This document shows positions 9,851 to 20,925 of a stretch of 64,000 bases of DNA, piece after piece. The notes beneath the pieces are model-generated. The model did no database searches, was not told where the DNA came from, and was given only the letters and a program-made list of their open reading frames with translations. This DNA is from Cystobasidium ongulense. Its lineage: Eukaryota > Basidiomycota > Cystobasidiomycetes > Cystobasidiales > Cystobasidiaceae. The DNA lies in the NCBI GenBank assembly GCA_022835595.1, contig BQUP01000004.1, positions 1 to 64,000 of the forward strand. Reading direction: 5' to 3'. The translations under genes and the position numbers were made by a program. Every line of letters starts with the position of its first letter. Position 1 is the first letter of the stretch.

Positions 9851-11700
9851 ATGGCGCTCTTCAACATCAAACAGCAACCTCGCCCTCAAGGCAGCCAGGT
9901 TGGCGAAACAGACAGAGAAATCTTGCCAGCTTCGGCTTCTATGCCCAGCGATTCCATCGCATCAGACGAGATGGCAGCGGCGTCGACAGACGCGCTACCC
10001 CCTAGCAGGCAAGGCTTCTCCTTCAAGAGTCAGCTGTCGAATGTTCTCGACAACAAGTAAGTAAAGTGTTGTTCACGTGCCGGTGTCATATAATGCATAG
10101 ACTGATCGATTGCTGCCAGTCCATACTTCTCTGCAGGTTTTGGGCTCATGGTGTGTCTCCATCACGCTGAAAGAGCCGATAGTCCTCCTAAGCTAACATG
10201 CAAATGGCAATTTAGGGCGTTGGTGCAGCATTGGCAATCCTGAGAAGAACAGCAGTACAAGGAGCTAGTCTCGCTCGAAGGCGGCTACTGGTCTCACTAG
10301 AAATCTCCTCGAAAGACCCCTCTTATCTGTGGTTTTTGCAATGGATGGGTGAACACTCTGCCAAATCGAGCAGCTTGCCTGGGTTGGTCGGTAGAATACG
10401 GAGCCATGAGCTTGCTGTCGAGACTACCAAAGAACAGCAGAGCGATGGAAGTAGTAGAACGACTTTCAGCCTTGTTCCAGGCCCAGGAACTCATTACTTC
10501 AAGTTCCAGAACACATGGTTCCAGGTGAGTAGGCAGGCATACTTTTGAGTCAAAGTCAATAGCGCTCATCAAGTTCTCAAATGTGCAGGTCCAAAGGGAG
10601 AGAGACGGCAAGATGATGGACTTGACGTCCGGTACCCCTTGGGAGACCGTGAAACTTACAACACTGTCACGAGACCGCAGATATTTCCCAGCTTTATTGA
10701 GCGAGGCCCAGCAACTCGCCAAAGCATCTCAAATTGGAAAAATGATCATCTACACAGCTTGGGGACCAGAGTGGCGGCCTTTCGGACAACCTCGCGCCAA
10801 ACGTCTACTTGAAAGTGTCATACTCGATACAGGGATCAAAGAACGCATCGTTTCAGATATAGAGCAATTCATGAGTCGCGGGAAGTGGTACGCGGAACGA
10901 GGTATGCCCGGGCTCTTTTGCTGTGTCTAGGTAGCTCCGCTAATATTGCATACGTATCTGAAGGAATACCGTATAGACGCGGCATGCTCCTTCACGGCCC
11001 TCCAGGTTCGGGCAAGTCTTCCTTTATCCAGGCTCTAGCCGGATCTCTCGATTACAACATCTGTATCCTGAACTTGTCGGAAAGAGGGTTGACCGACGAC
11101 AAGCTGAACCATCTCATGATCAATGCACCCGAGCGGAGTTTCATCCTGCTGGAGGACGTGGATGCTGCCTTCACTGGACGTACCAGCACCGACGAAACAG
11201 GGTTCGTACTGATCATCCCTCTCAGTAGGCACGACTAAGCCTCGATTGATCTCTTTCGCAGATTCAGCGCGAATGTCACTTTCTCTGGTTTGTTAAATGC
11301 AGTCGACGGTGTCGCATCATCCACTTCTCAGCGCATCCTTTTCATGACCACAAACCACCTCGCAAAGCTTGACCCAGCCCTTATACGGCCCGGACGCGTA
11401 GATCTGAAAGAGTACATCGGCGATGCAACGGCCGCACAGGCACGAGCTCTCTTCGAACGGTTCTACGCCGACGATCTGGAAGCTAGTGAACTCCAAGCTT
11501 TACTGCAACGTCTCGATGAGCAGGTGCAAGACAACATCGCGAAGGGTCGATCACTCAGTATGGCATCTCTTCAAGGCCACTTTATCCGCAATACGCCTCA
11601 CGAAGCCGTTGACCACCTACCCAATCTCATACACGACACAATGCTGGATAGAACAGCACTGTCGCAAGAGCCCAAATACCGGACAGCCTCGTCGCCGTAG
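9851..11700 (+). CDS. BCS1: Mitochondrial AAA chaperone BCS1
   Basis: AAA ATPase of the inner mitochondrial membrane that inserts the Rieske iron-sulfur protein into complex III. Exons: 9851-10056, 10120-10150, 10216-10524, 10589-10901, 10964-11201 and 11272-11700. The N-terminal BCS1 signature is clear: [22 protein letters not shown], a membrane segment followed by the basic [11 protein letters not shown] import and sorting region. Walker A is GPPGSGKSS, Walker B is [10 protein letters not shown], and the sensor and Arg-finger region is [21 protein letters not shown]. An ATG at 9851 precedes ~70 disordered residues before the membrane segment. The last ~255 bases of this gene lie in duplicated block copy 1 and recur at 20669-20925. 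Confidence 0.95.
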
Positions 11701-12745
11701 ACGCTTTCCATTCCCGTGTTGCGCTCCTCATCGAGTCAGAAAGGTTTGTCTAGATTATTGCAACGCCATCGCAGCCAGATAATGCGGACACCAAGTTAAA
11801 ACACAAAACACACTGCATTCATTCAGATACTACTAACAGCACAGCACTCCTACTGCTCTGAAACTATATTCATGATGACGGACGTTGGCCATGTGCCCAC
11901 TTGGTGGCCNNNNNNNNNNATTGTCAACCGCAAATTCCGAAAAAATATAACCTACACGATCACCAAAAAAGAAGAGATCCATTACACGTAGTCGAGACGG
12001 CCATGGAAGGGTGCGTACGAAGGCTGAAGAAAGCCAACTTCGAAAGATTTGGTCGACTGCAGATAGAGACAGTGAGTCAGCTCCTGGGCACAGAGAGCCT
12101 CTAAGCTACTCACGCCTCGCAGGCTGATTTTCCAAATGTTTATAAAGATCGGGTTCTCCATGCTGTAAGACGTATACCAGAATGTTTGCATCGATCAAAC
12201 TGCCCTCGCGCCCACTTCCAAAATAGCTTGGTAGGTAATCCACGACTGTCGTTACAAGGAGCCAAAAGGCACTAAAATGGTGGACAAAACGGGGTTTCAG
12301 CTCATGTAATCGGTCCGGACTGGAAATATATCACCTTTCTGCCTCTACGTGGAGAAGTAGCATGCCAGCAATGTAGCACAGGCCCCGCTCGTAGACCAGG
12401 TCGGGTAAGTAATGCAAAAGAGCCCGCAGCACACACTGTAAATCTTGCCTCCCGATTGAGTCCTCGTCAGAGAAGTGCTTGTGGGCGCATAATGTTAGTG
12501 CAGGAAATTCACCAAACCGGCTGAGGTACGATAAATCTCACCGAATGGTCGTGACTGAGAAGTTAAAAGAATCAGTACCATCACCGCTGAAAATGATCGA
12601 CGCATACACATACAAGCAAATGTCCATATCTTTGGTGATCTCTGCACATTGAGACACCTCTTCCTTTGCGCATAGATCGTGATACGACGTACCCTTCTTA
12701 TGCGCAGAAGCTTCTGCCAAGTATGTCTGAGCAGTCTGTAGCCCC
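11444..12745. repeat. Duplicated block, copy 1 (BCS1 3' end plus TBC 3' end)
   Basis: This block matches 20669-22160 in direct orientation. The first ~45 bases are only about 80% identical. From about 11490 to 12690 the two copies differ at only a few positions per 400 bases, and beyond 12690 they again fall to about 80%. The offset is 9225 bases before the N run and about 9414 after it. The block covers the last exon of BCS1, the short convergent spacer and the 3' exons of a TBC-domain gene. Confidence 0.9.
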
Positions 12746-12890
12746 GTCATCGATTTGTTTAATGGCCTCTCTCCCCCAAGCTTTCCCGCGGACGCTGATG
12801 GGAATTCCGTGATTTATAAACTTAAAATGAGCGCTACCTCATCCCACGATCCCTTCCTTCCTGATCGTGCCGGCATTGCTGATAATGCTG
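11870..12890 (-). pseudogene. Truncated copy of the SH3-TBC gene 3' half
   Basis: Reading leftward, this stretch matches the TBC-domain exons of the complete gene at 21095-24550, including YHDLCAKEEVSQCAEITKDMD, the YLPDLVYERGLCYIAGMLLL helix and the DQIFRSWLSSAFVRTLPWP block. The 5' two thirds of the gene (SH3 domain and long linker) are absent. Similarity fades near 12690, resumes weakly around 12760-12890, and appears to skip ~400 bases found in the complete gene. Without a start codon and promoter it is a relic, although its core stays ~99% identical to the intact copy. Confidence 0.75.
11910..11919. other. Assembly gap of ten N
   Basis: Ten N interrupt copy 1. In copy 2 the flanking sequences (..TGGCC and TTGTCAA..) are separated by about 199 bases (21135-21333) that carry the last coding part of the TBC gene. 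The gap is therefore likely ~200 bases, and the assembler probably failed here because of the repeat. Confidence 0.85.
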
Positions 12891-12970
12891 AGGGCTGGAA
12901 GAATTGGGCGATTGAACAGAAGCGGTTCTCGCCATGGTTTGGTAATCGGGGTAGGCGGACGAGGAGCACT

Positions 12971-15547
12971 TCACTGCAGTGCCGGCCAAGCAAATGTTGC
13001 TGGAAATGCGGCTGTGTCCATTTGTAGCATCCCGAAGAGTGTCTCGGTGTCCATCTGCTCAGCAGGTTCTTCCGGTTTGTTGACGGAAGCCTGTTAGAGC
13101 GAAAACAACAATTCAGCATAATGACCAGCAGAGTACCAATATTTTACACTACTCACATGAAGCTTACTCAGAACGTCAGCGCATTCTGTACACTCAATCC
13201 AAACGCTCCCCGCCAGTTTCAAATCATCTATAACTCTCATCAGGTTCTTCTGCGCTGTTCCGTCGGTCGGTCTTTGCGCCGCTACCAAGAGTAAAATTGT
13301 ACCAGCGATCCAGAAATTGAGACTGAAGGTCTGATTGGGACGTTCTAAGCCATAGACCTGATCGTACTGGCGGGCTATACTGAGGATTGCCCTGGCGACA
13401 GTGATACACTTGTCTTGCGATGAGGAGGGGGATCCTGACGATGAGGCTTGATCGTCGCTATCAAAGAACGCCGGGCGATGAAGGACAATAACCGCTGGTG
13501 GAAGAAAGTGTATGGGTGACAAATGTTGAGAACAGGCGACGAGTCCCGAAAAGTGGAAAGAACCCACCGGTATGCCATTGCAGGTGGAGGCCAAACACAT
13601 GGGGTGGACTTGGTGAAAGACCGCTCGTCGTTATTCGGAGGTGAGCTGGCAACTGATTGTGCCTGAAGAAAGACAACATCAGTGCGGGTGTATGACACGT
13701 CACTGAGCCTCTCACCATTTATAAAGTTCCAAGTCTAGACTGGTCCGCGTGTGCTTTCCAGTCGAGCTTAGGCCGTCTTTGACATAGCTAATAAAGGGAT
13801 CGCCTTGTCAGCCGGCAACTGCTCTAAGCTGTTTCAAGCTGTGATCCGGCTTACATTGTATTCATAACGGCCTGTATCAGCAAAGACAGTTTGGCCAACT
13901 CGCGAAACGAAGATGATCGATGGGAGGTTTGAGAAGTTCGACCAGGTAGATCCCACGCGCTGTATTCAGCTTCGACGTCGATCTGCACAGGGCAAGAGAT
14001 TTAGCGATGTCTCAGCCGCACCGTCGACATGTATCTCTACATACCTCCGGTAAAGGCACTTGCTTGCCAGGAAGGATATTCGATGGTCTCCCTAGCCAGA
14101 CGCTCCAAGATTGATCAATCGACTATTGATGATCATCAGTACTACTGGAATTATACCATAAAGAAGGTCCTGCTTACAAAGACCGTCCAGAAGGCCTTGT
14201 TTCTCGCGGTCGCATCTGCCTGAGTCATCTCGCCTGACTTGACAAGGCGGGAGGAGTCGAGGTGCTGGCATCATAAACTTATGCAGGTAAGTACGAGACG
14301 GAGGTGATTCAAGAGTCTGCTTCCCGTACCAGACCGCTGTCCTCGCTCATTCGCACAGCCAAACCTAAGAGCAGCCACCCTTGTCGATTGTCGCCGTTGG
14401 AGTTGACTGAACAATGTATATTTAGTGCGACGCGGTCTACATTTACAGTAGTCGTGACACGTACTTATCGCTGCGATACATATAATGCCCCTTATGGTAG
14501 CCAAGGTGGATTTCTCCATCTCCACTAGAATTAGCCTCTGCTTGGCTGCCATGACCAAACTGGCTGCTAAACGACTTGGGTCGATTCCTGCCGCTGTGAG
14601 TTCCTTCGTGATGTACTGGCAAACCATGTACGAAGCGGTATCAGTGTTTTCATACAGAATGGAGGAATGGTAGTGTTTCTACTCACTCTGGAGCCTATTG
14701 CTAGCATAGCAAGATGCAATGTCGGACTCCAAGAGCTAGTTGCCGACTCGTCCGCGTTAACCATATCTCGTAGAAAGTGCGCTGATTCTACCCAGTCCAT
14801 GAAAGGCATTTGCCAAGCAAGCGCGTTGCTGAGCAAGGCATGGTGCAATCCAGCAGGAACATTGAATGGTATGAAATCTGTCCTTGCCAAGGATACCGTT
14901 TCCAGTGTACATTGGAGCGACCTTCCAACATGTAAAGGCGCATAGGAATTGGACTTGGGAGGACTGCCGCGGTGTTGGAATGGCGAGGTTGGACCAAGAC
15001 TCCGAGGAACACCCTCGTCGGTGACGACCAGCTGGGCCTCGAGTCGGAGTGCGAGTTTAGTTTCTTCACTATCTTCCGAGGGGCTATCAGTTTGCGCGAC
15101 GACAGGCGAGTGTATGCCTTGCACCGTGTCACCTCCCACTTTTCCAGTCAACCATTCAAGACGTTCTTCGAGTTCAGCGATCCTATCTCGCAAACCTTGG
15201 ATAAAAGCCTGTGACGGTGGTCTGATACACACCATAAGCATACAATAACCTACATAGCAGCCATGCACTGGCGCTCACTTTCGTTTATCCTGCTCGAGGT
15301 TGTATTCGCAGATCTCACCGGATCCTTCAGCCAGACATCGACCACATCGAGGCTTGACACCATCGCACTTGAAGCAGCAGGCTCGTCACTATCTTCCCTC
15401 CCATCCCGACTCGTCCAACGCAGTCAATCCTACCTTTGCACGCTTCTTTCGACATCTCTGACACGCTGTGGTGGTGTAGACTCGCTCTTTTACGACTGGA
15501 GCGTGATCTGGATCTCCTAGAACGCTGGCCGCTTTTCGCGGAGGCAT
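12971..15547 (-). CDS. Zn(II)2Cys6 fungal transcription factor
   Basis: Nuclear DNA-binding regulator. ATG at 15547 leads into a binuclear zinc cluster, joined over intron 15433-15368, with six Cys: CQRCRKKRAK|CDGVKPRCGRC..C. A short coiled-coil linker (IAELEERLEWL) follows. The fungal-specific regulatory domain is spread over many exons: MAAKQRLILVEMEKSTLATI near 14540, GWLLLGLAVRMSEDSGL near 14370, SVWLGRPSNILPGKQVPLPE near 14060, FGLHLQWHT|AVIVLHRPAFF near 13600-13470, and the last exon 13090-12971 ending PALQ. It is divergent from the amidase gene across 401 bp, so that gene and the transporter beyond it are its most likely targets (inference). Several splice sites between 13700 and 15290 are provisional. 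Confidence 0.85.
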
Positions 15548-15948
15548 ATGGAATAAGCTGTTCGACTTCTGTGGTGAGCTGTTTATACCGTTCTCCCTGG
15601 TCTGCAGACAGAAGCTGCCGAGTTTCGCTCACCCATCTTATCTTATCTCTATCAGATCCACCTTTCGCAATTTTGCCACATGCAGCTTGGAACACGAGTT
15701 CCTGCTTAGTTCCCGTCCAATTCCGACGGTATCATCGTCATTATCATCATGTGCAGGTTATCCTGTCTGGAAGTCGTGTTCCCTTCGAGGCGCAGAGTAC
15801 ACTTAGCAGCCGCAAAGCTTGCTTTCGCAAATCGCTCCTCCCCTTCGCTCATCTCCAGAGCATTAACCTTCAGACTGCCAGTAAAATGGTACAAAGCAAA
15901 TCAAGTACGCTGCGACTGTAGTGAGAAACACACAGTGGCATAAAGCTG
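15548..15948. promoter_or_regulatory. Divergent control region of regulator and amidase
   Basis: About 400 bases between two start codons pointing apart, the usual place for binding of a cluster-specific Zn2Cys6 protein. CGG-type half sites are present but I could not define a clear paired operator by eye. No other gene is seen. Confidence 0.5.
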
Positions 15949-18080
15949 ATGATGTCTCGCTTTGCGACAATGACAGTGAACTGGCAAGAAGCTGCGGCTG
16001 CCAAGAAAGCAAGTGATGCAGAGCGTATTCCAGTCGATTGGCGGCTACCAGCCAACGCGTACAAGGACCTCAAGAACGTCATGTCCGTTCCTGCGACCTG
16101 TGGAATACTCTCGCCTCGTGAACTCAAGATTACAGAACTGGACAACGTCGAGCTGCTGTTGAAATACATGGCATCTGGGGAGTGGTCCGCCGAGGAGGTT
16201 ACAACTGCCGTAAGAACAGCTCCTTACACTCCTGTCATGTTAGCAACGCTAAGATAATAGGACATATGCAGTTCTGCAAGCGGGCAGCCATCGCCCATCA
16301 GCTCACAAACTGTCTCTCCGAATTCTGGTTCGACGATGCCATCGCTCGCGCCAAAGAGCTTGACCAGATCAGACAAAAGTCAGGACCGATTGGAGCTCTT
16401 CATGGACTGCCCGTTTCATTGAAGTACGTCTGATCCCTCTGGTCAGATGGATCAGCAACCCATGCGCTGATAATGGATGCTCTTTTCTGCAGAGATCAAT
16501 TTCAGATCGCTGGAAAAGAGTGTAACATGTGCTGGGCGAGCTGGATAGGCCGTATCTCAACAGAGAACTCTACGCTTGTCGACTCCCTTGTATCAGCGGG
16601 CGCCATCATCTTTACACGTACCAACATGGCACAAGGAGCTTGGTTTCCTGAAGGAGACAACAACGTATATGGACGAGCTGACAACCCTTTCCATCGGGAC
16701 AGAGTTACCGGCGTGAGTTAGAGTTCTCACGGGAAGGAACGAAGACATAGACTAAGATATGGCATATCTCGTAGGGAAGCTCTGCTGGAGAAGGTCCTCT
16801 CGGTATCCTCAAAGGTAGCGCTATTGGAGTAGGTACGGACATTGGCGGAAGGTAAGCAGACTGAAGTCTTACTGTCCACGAAGATGATGGCACGGATAAG
16901 CAGCTGATTGTCGTTGTTTTTAGCGTCCGAATTCCTGCCACGTTCAACTCACTCTTCGGCCTGCGCCCTACTGCCCGTCGCTTCCCTTACGGCCGCGCCT
17001 TGAATACCCTAATGGGTCAGGAAAACGTCGAGTCCTGCCTTGGGCCGATGTGTTCCAATCTGGCTGGATGTGTTGCCTTTACTCGTGGAGTGCTAGGCAC
17101 TGCGCCATGGAAGACAGACGCTGGCGTTGTTCCTTTGCCTTGGAAGGAGGAGGACTATCTCTTGACCAATTTAGGAGGTCACGACGGTGCTAAACTGTGC
17201 ATCGGCGTGTATGATTTCGATGGCGAAGTACACGTGCATCCACCTTTCAAGAGGGCTATCAAGTCCATGGTGGAAGCTCTCAAACTGGCTGGTCACGAAG
17301 GTATGTAATCGGAATGAAACGTAGAAGTGTATGCTCAAGCTGATGTTTCGATGAGCAGTAATGCCATGGAAGCCAACCGCATCCGCTGAGATGGGTGACC
17401 TCATTATGAAGATTTTTAATGCCGATGGTGGTGACGACTTGCGTGACGTAGTAGAGGAGACCGGAGAGGTGCGTAAGCATGAGTAACTACACATGATGAT
17501 GACTGACACGACCATACTATTTCGCAGCCTGTTCTTCCACAAGTGGTAGTCGACACTGATGGTGGCGTTTCTGTCTTCGAGACATATCAAGTGAGCTCAG
17601 CAATATAGACATGTACTCCTCAGCTGTGGCTCACATAGTCTACCCCTGTACATCCAGTACAATCGAGCCAAGTCAGCCTTCCGCAATCAACTTCTTCGGC
17701 AGTGGCAGGACACCGTGAAAGAGACGAGTACCGGTCGTCCCATTGATGCAATCCTCTGTCCCGTGGTGTCTTACACCGCTCCTCCCCACGGACAATCGAA
17801 ATACATCAAGTACAGCAGTATCTATAATCTTTTGGACTGGCCCGCTCTATCAATACCCGTAACTTTCGTGGACCCAGCTGTGGACCCTGTAGACGCTGGC
17901 TATGAAGCTCTCAGCGAAATGGATCAGACATGCAAAGACATGTGGGACGTTTCAGCTTTGGCTGGAATGCCAGTCGGCCTTCAGTTAGTCGGACAAAAGT
18001 TTCAGGAAGAGACCTTGCTGGGTCTGGCTGAGGTGGTGATGAAAGCTTATACAACCGCGGGTTATTCTTACAAGTTGTAG
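15949..18080 (+). CDS. Amidase-signature family amidase
   Basis: Amide hydrolase of the amidase signature family, similar in layout to fungal acetamidase and general amidases. Exons: 15949-16209, 16272-16423, 16493-16712, 16775-16851, 16924-17300, 17359-17468, 17528-17590 and 17658-18080. The Ser-cisSer-Lys triad is visible: Lys in LHGLPVSLKDQF, the cis-Ser in GGSSAGEGPL, and the nucleophile in GVGTDIGGSVRIPA. The C-terminal DWPALSIPVTF and AGMPVGLQLVGQKF blocks are standard. An ATG at 15952 or 15970 would also serve. Neighbours are a divergent zinc-cluster regulator and a downstream amino acid transporter, consistent with use of amides as nitrogen or carbon source. The substrate cannot be told from sequence. 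Confidence 0.92.
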
Positions 18081-18574
18081 TTTCTTTTTCGCTGTAAATT
18101 CATGATGTCTTTGTGCGACGGCGTCTGATACTGAAAAGCAGTACAACTGCCGTACATCTGGAGCAATTGACAATTTGAGCAGTCAGCGCTTGAAGCATCT
18201 CATACAGACGAAATAGGTGAAGTACAGTATAATTGTCGCCACTAGAGCTTCCTAAACCTTCCTTGCCGATAAGTAATTGCATTTCGGCAGATCGGCTCGA
18301 GAGATAAAGCCTTATCTCACATCCCGATCTCTCCGCGAGCCTCAGCAGTGAACTCGTTTTCCTATCGCCCAGCTGCTGTGAAGACAATGAAGCCATGTTC
18401 CTATCTAAGCTCGGTGACTAGCAGACCGCTCCCTTGATCACTCGCCTAAGTCCTGTCCTTCAGCTCTTGCATGCATAAAACAGCAACACTGGGCTTTGAT
18501 CCGTCCAGACTCGTCCATCGGCCTTTCCCTCTGATCTCACTCCATACACACCGACACGAACACAGCTGCACATC
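18081..18574. other. Intergenic region between amidase and transporter
   Basis: About 490 bases holding the amidase terminator and the transporter promoter. A short inverted GCACGCGC-like palindrome lies just inside the next gene rather than here. No gene or RNA is recognised. Confidence 0.35.
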
Positions 18575-20394
18575 ATGTCTTCGTATGCCAACGACGAAGA
18601 AAAGGGCGCTGGGAAGGATGGTGTCTCGCGCGTACACACGCGCGAAGTCGGTAGCCCTGGCGCTGGCAGTTTCGCAGATGACACCCCAGAAAAAGAAGTC
18701 TTTGCCTCGGGCGTTGGCAATGTCGATTTCCGAACTGTCCACTGGTTGAAAGGTAATATGGCTGTTGGAACTAGCATGAGACCTCAGGTCCTGAACCTTG
18801 ATTGTCGTTACACAGCCTCTATCTTCTTCCTCAAGATGACATTCGCTGTGGGAGTCCTCTCCATTCCATCTTCGCTCTACGTGCTCGGCCTTGGAGCGGG
18901 TATAGTGAATGTAAGTGTACTTTGGAAGGTGTCCCGACCTGAAACCTCCTTACGCAATTTCCTTCCAGTTAATTGTGTGGGGAGCAATCAACACATATTG
19001 TGCCCTGCTCATGGGACAATTCAAAAACGAACACCCCTCCGTCCACTCCATCTCGGATGCCCCCAAGGTCATTGCAAAACAGCTCGGATTCTCCGAGCGA
19101 ACTTCGGTGATAGTTCGTGAAATCTTCGAAGCGATTTACATCTTTACTTGTATTCTCGCAGCGGGCGTTAGCATGCTAGGCCTGGGTATCGCTCTCAACG
19201 CCGTTTCGAGACACTCTGCATGTACTGTCGTCTGGAACGTCGTTGCCTTCCTCCTTATTACTGGGGTTGGAAGCATCAGGAAAATAGGTAAGTCAAGCTG
19301 TTTCTTCGAGTTACGAGCATGCATGTGCTTACAATATGAAACAGGTCATTTGGCGTGGGTGACTTGGGTTGGCTTTGTATCTATTGTCATCGCCATTATG
19401 ATTGTGGTAATCGCCGTCACACAACGCGACCGGCCCGCTGCAGCACCCCAAACCGACGATCTAGGCTTCTCATGGCTGCCCGCTTTCGGTACAACCTTCA
19501 CAGGAGGTTTTGCTGCTGCGCTTGGTATCTACGCATCCAGTGGAAACATCTGTGCATACATGCCGGTTATCAGTGAGATGATGAGACCCAGGGACTACTA
19601 CAAGAGTGTACTCTTGTGCATGACCTGGATCAATGCATCCTACTTGGCTTTCACCATAGTTGTCTTCTAGTAAGCGAGCCTAGATGGTAGTCGCTCGACG
19701 AACGATGACTGATAGCTAGCTTACTCCAGCTACTGTGGAAAATGGGTTTCCAGCCCCGCACTCGGATCTGCCGGTCCTACCATCAAGATTATCTCATATG
19801 CAATTGCGATTCCAGGTCTGATTGCTGGAGGTGAGTATTATATCGTGTTGCTTTTCGACCATGCTGAGCTTACTGCCTTCGCTACCAGCCATGGTCTGGA
19901 TTCACGTTGCCGGCAAGACTATCTTCGTACGACTCCTACGCGGTTCGCCTCACCTGACAGACAACTCAGCCACTCATTGGATCGTCTGGCTGTCTTGCAC
20001 TTCCGGAATTGGCATCCTGTCATTCCTGTTCGCCGAAGTCATTCCATTCTTCAATAACTTGGTCTCACTTATTGGATGTCTCTGTTATGGTCCTCTATCA
20101 ATGTTTGTACCTGCCATGATGTGGTTCAGTCTGCACCCAAACTACTGGAAGGAAGGAGGACTGGTGAAGAGGAGTTTAGTCGCAGCACATGCATTGTTGG
20201 CTACCTTGGCTATTTTCGTTACGGTAGCTGGAACATAGTAAGTTGCGATTTGATGCCTAACCTAGCGGCAAGCTGACCGAGCTGGCATTTTCTGCAGCGC
20301 GACCATCGTTTCAATTATTGCGGCCTACCATGCCGGAACTGTTGGAGGAATCTTCTCGTGTGCAGATAACAGTGGCACCATTGCTGGCTCATAA
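18575..20394 (+). CDS. Amino acid transporter of the AAAP family (MTR-like)
   Basis: Multi-span permease resembling fungal neutral amino acid transporter MTR (Aa_trans family), expected in the plasma membrane. Exons: 18575-18752, 18816-18910, 18969-19287, 19345-19669, 19730-19830, 19889-20237 and 20298-20394. A ~60-residue hydrophilic N-terminus precedes [16 protein letters not shown], the typical first helix. About ten further hydrophobic helices follow, including [40 protein letters not shown] and [20 protein letters not shown]. The gene closes GTIAGS-stop. It is the last gene of the cassette and runs in the same direction as the amidase. Import of amino acids or amides is the likely role; substrate choice is not evident. 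Confidence 0.9.
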
Positions 20395-20549
20395 GTGATA
20401 GCAATTGAAGTTCATCCGGAGCACTGTTATTATAGTCCCCAGATTTGTAGATGATTCCTGCTAGGAAAACGTAACACCGCCTCTGGTTATTTAGCAACTT
20501 AATCGTAATTGTATCCGACGCTTCGCATGAATCTGGAAGTGTGGTTACA
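20395..20549. other. 3' flank of the transporter
   Basis: 155 bases between the transporter stop codon and the start of the mosaic duplicated segment. It should carry the polyadenylation signal. Nothing else is seen. Confidence 0.35.
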
Positions 20550-20667
20550 AAGATTTATCGTGGGCAGCTCTTTGGGTTTCGATTTCTTCTGCATGTTCCT
20601 GTTCAAGATGCTCTGCTCGAGCTTTTGCAGGTACAATGAATGCGCCTGTTCCTCCTGTTCCGCCGTG
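20550..20667. pseudogene. Relocated fragment of the telomere-proximal RhoGAP gene
   Basis: Plus-strand sequence here aligns with 702-826 at roughly 85% identity, with one small deletion. Shared stretches include TTTATCGTGGGCAG, TTTCGATTTCTTCTGC, TGTTCCTGTTCAAG, TGCTCGAGCTTTTGCA and TTCCGCCGTG/CTCCGCCGTG. The source is the coiled-coil coding region of the RhoGAP gene, in the same orientation. The fragment is too short to be functional and is fused directly to the BCS1 fragment that follows. Confidence 0.85.
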
Positions 20668-20668
20668 A

Positions 20669-20925
20669 GAGCTCTCTTCGAACGCTTCTACGCTGACGAT
20701 TTGTTGGCCAGTGAACTTCAAGCTTTACTGCAACGTCTCGATGAGCAGGTGCAAGACAACATCGCGAAGGGTCGATCACTCAGTATGGCCTCTCTTCAAG
20801 GCCACTTTATCCGCAATACGCCTCACGAAGCCGTTGCCCACCTACCCAATCTCATACACGACACAATGCTGGATAGAACAGCACTGTCGCAAGAGCCCAA
20901 ATACCGGACAGCCTCGTCGCCGTAG
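20669..20925 (+). pseudogene. BCS1 3'-end fragment
   Basis: This repeats the last ~85 codons of BCS1 (11444-11700) from [11 protein letters not shown] to the same stop codon. The frame is open but there is no ATPase domain and no promoter of its own. The first ~45 bases differ at about ten positions from the parent and the rest at only two or three. It runs convergently toward the SH3-TBC gene, as the parent does toward the truncated TBC copy. Confidence 0.85.
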
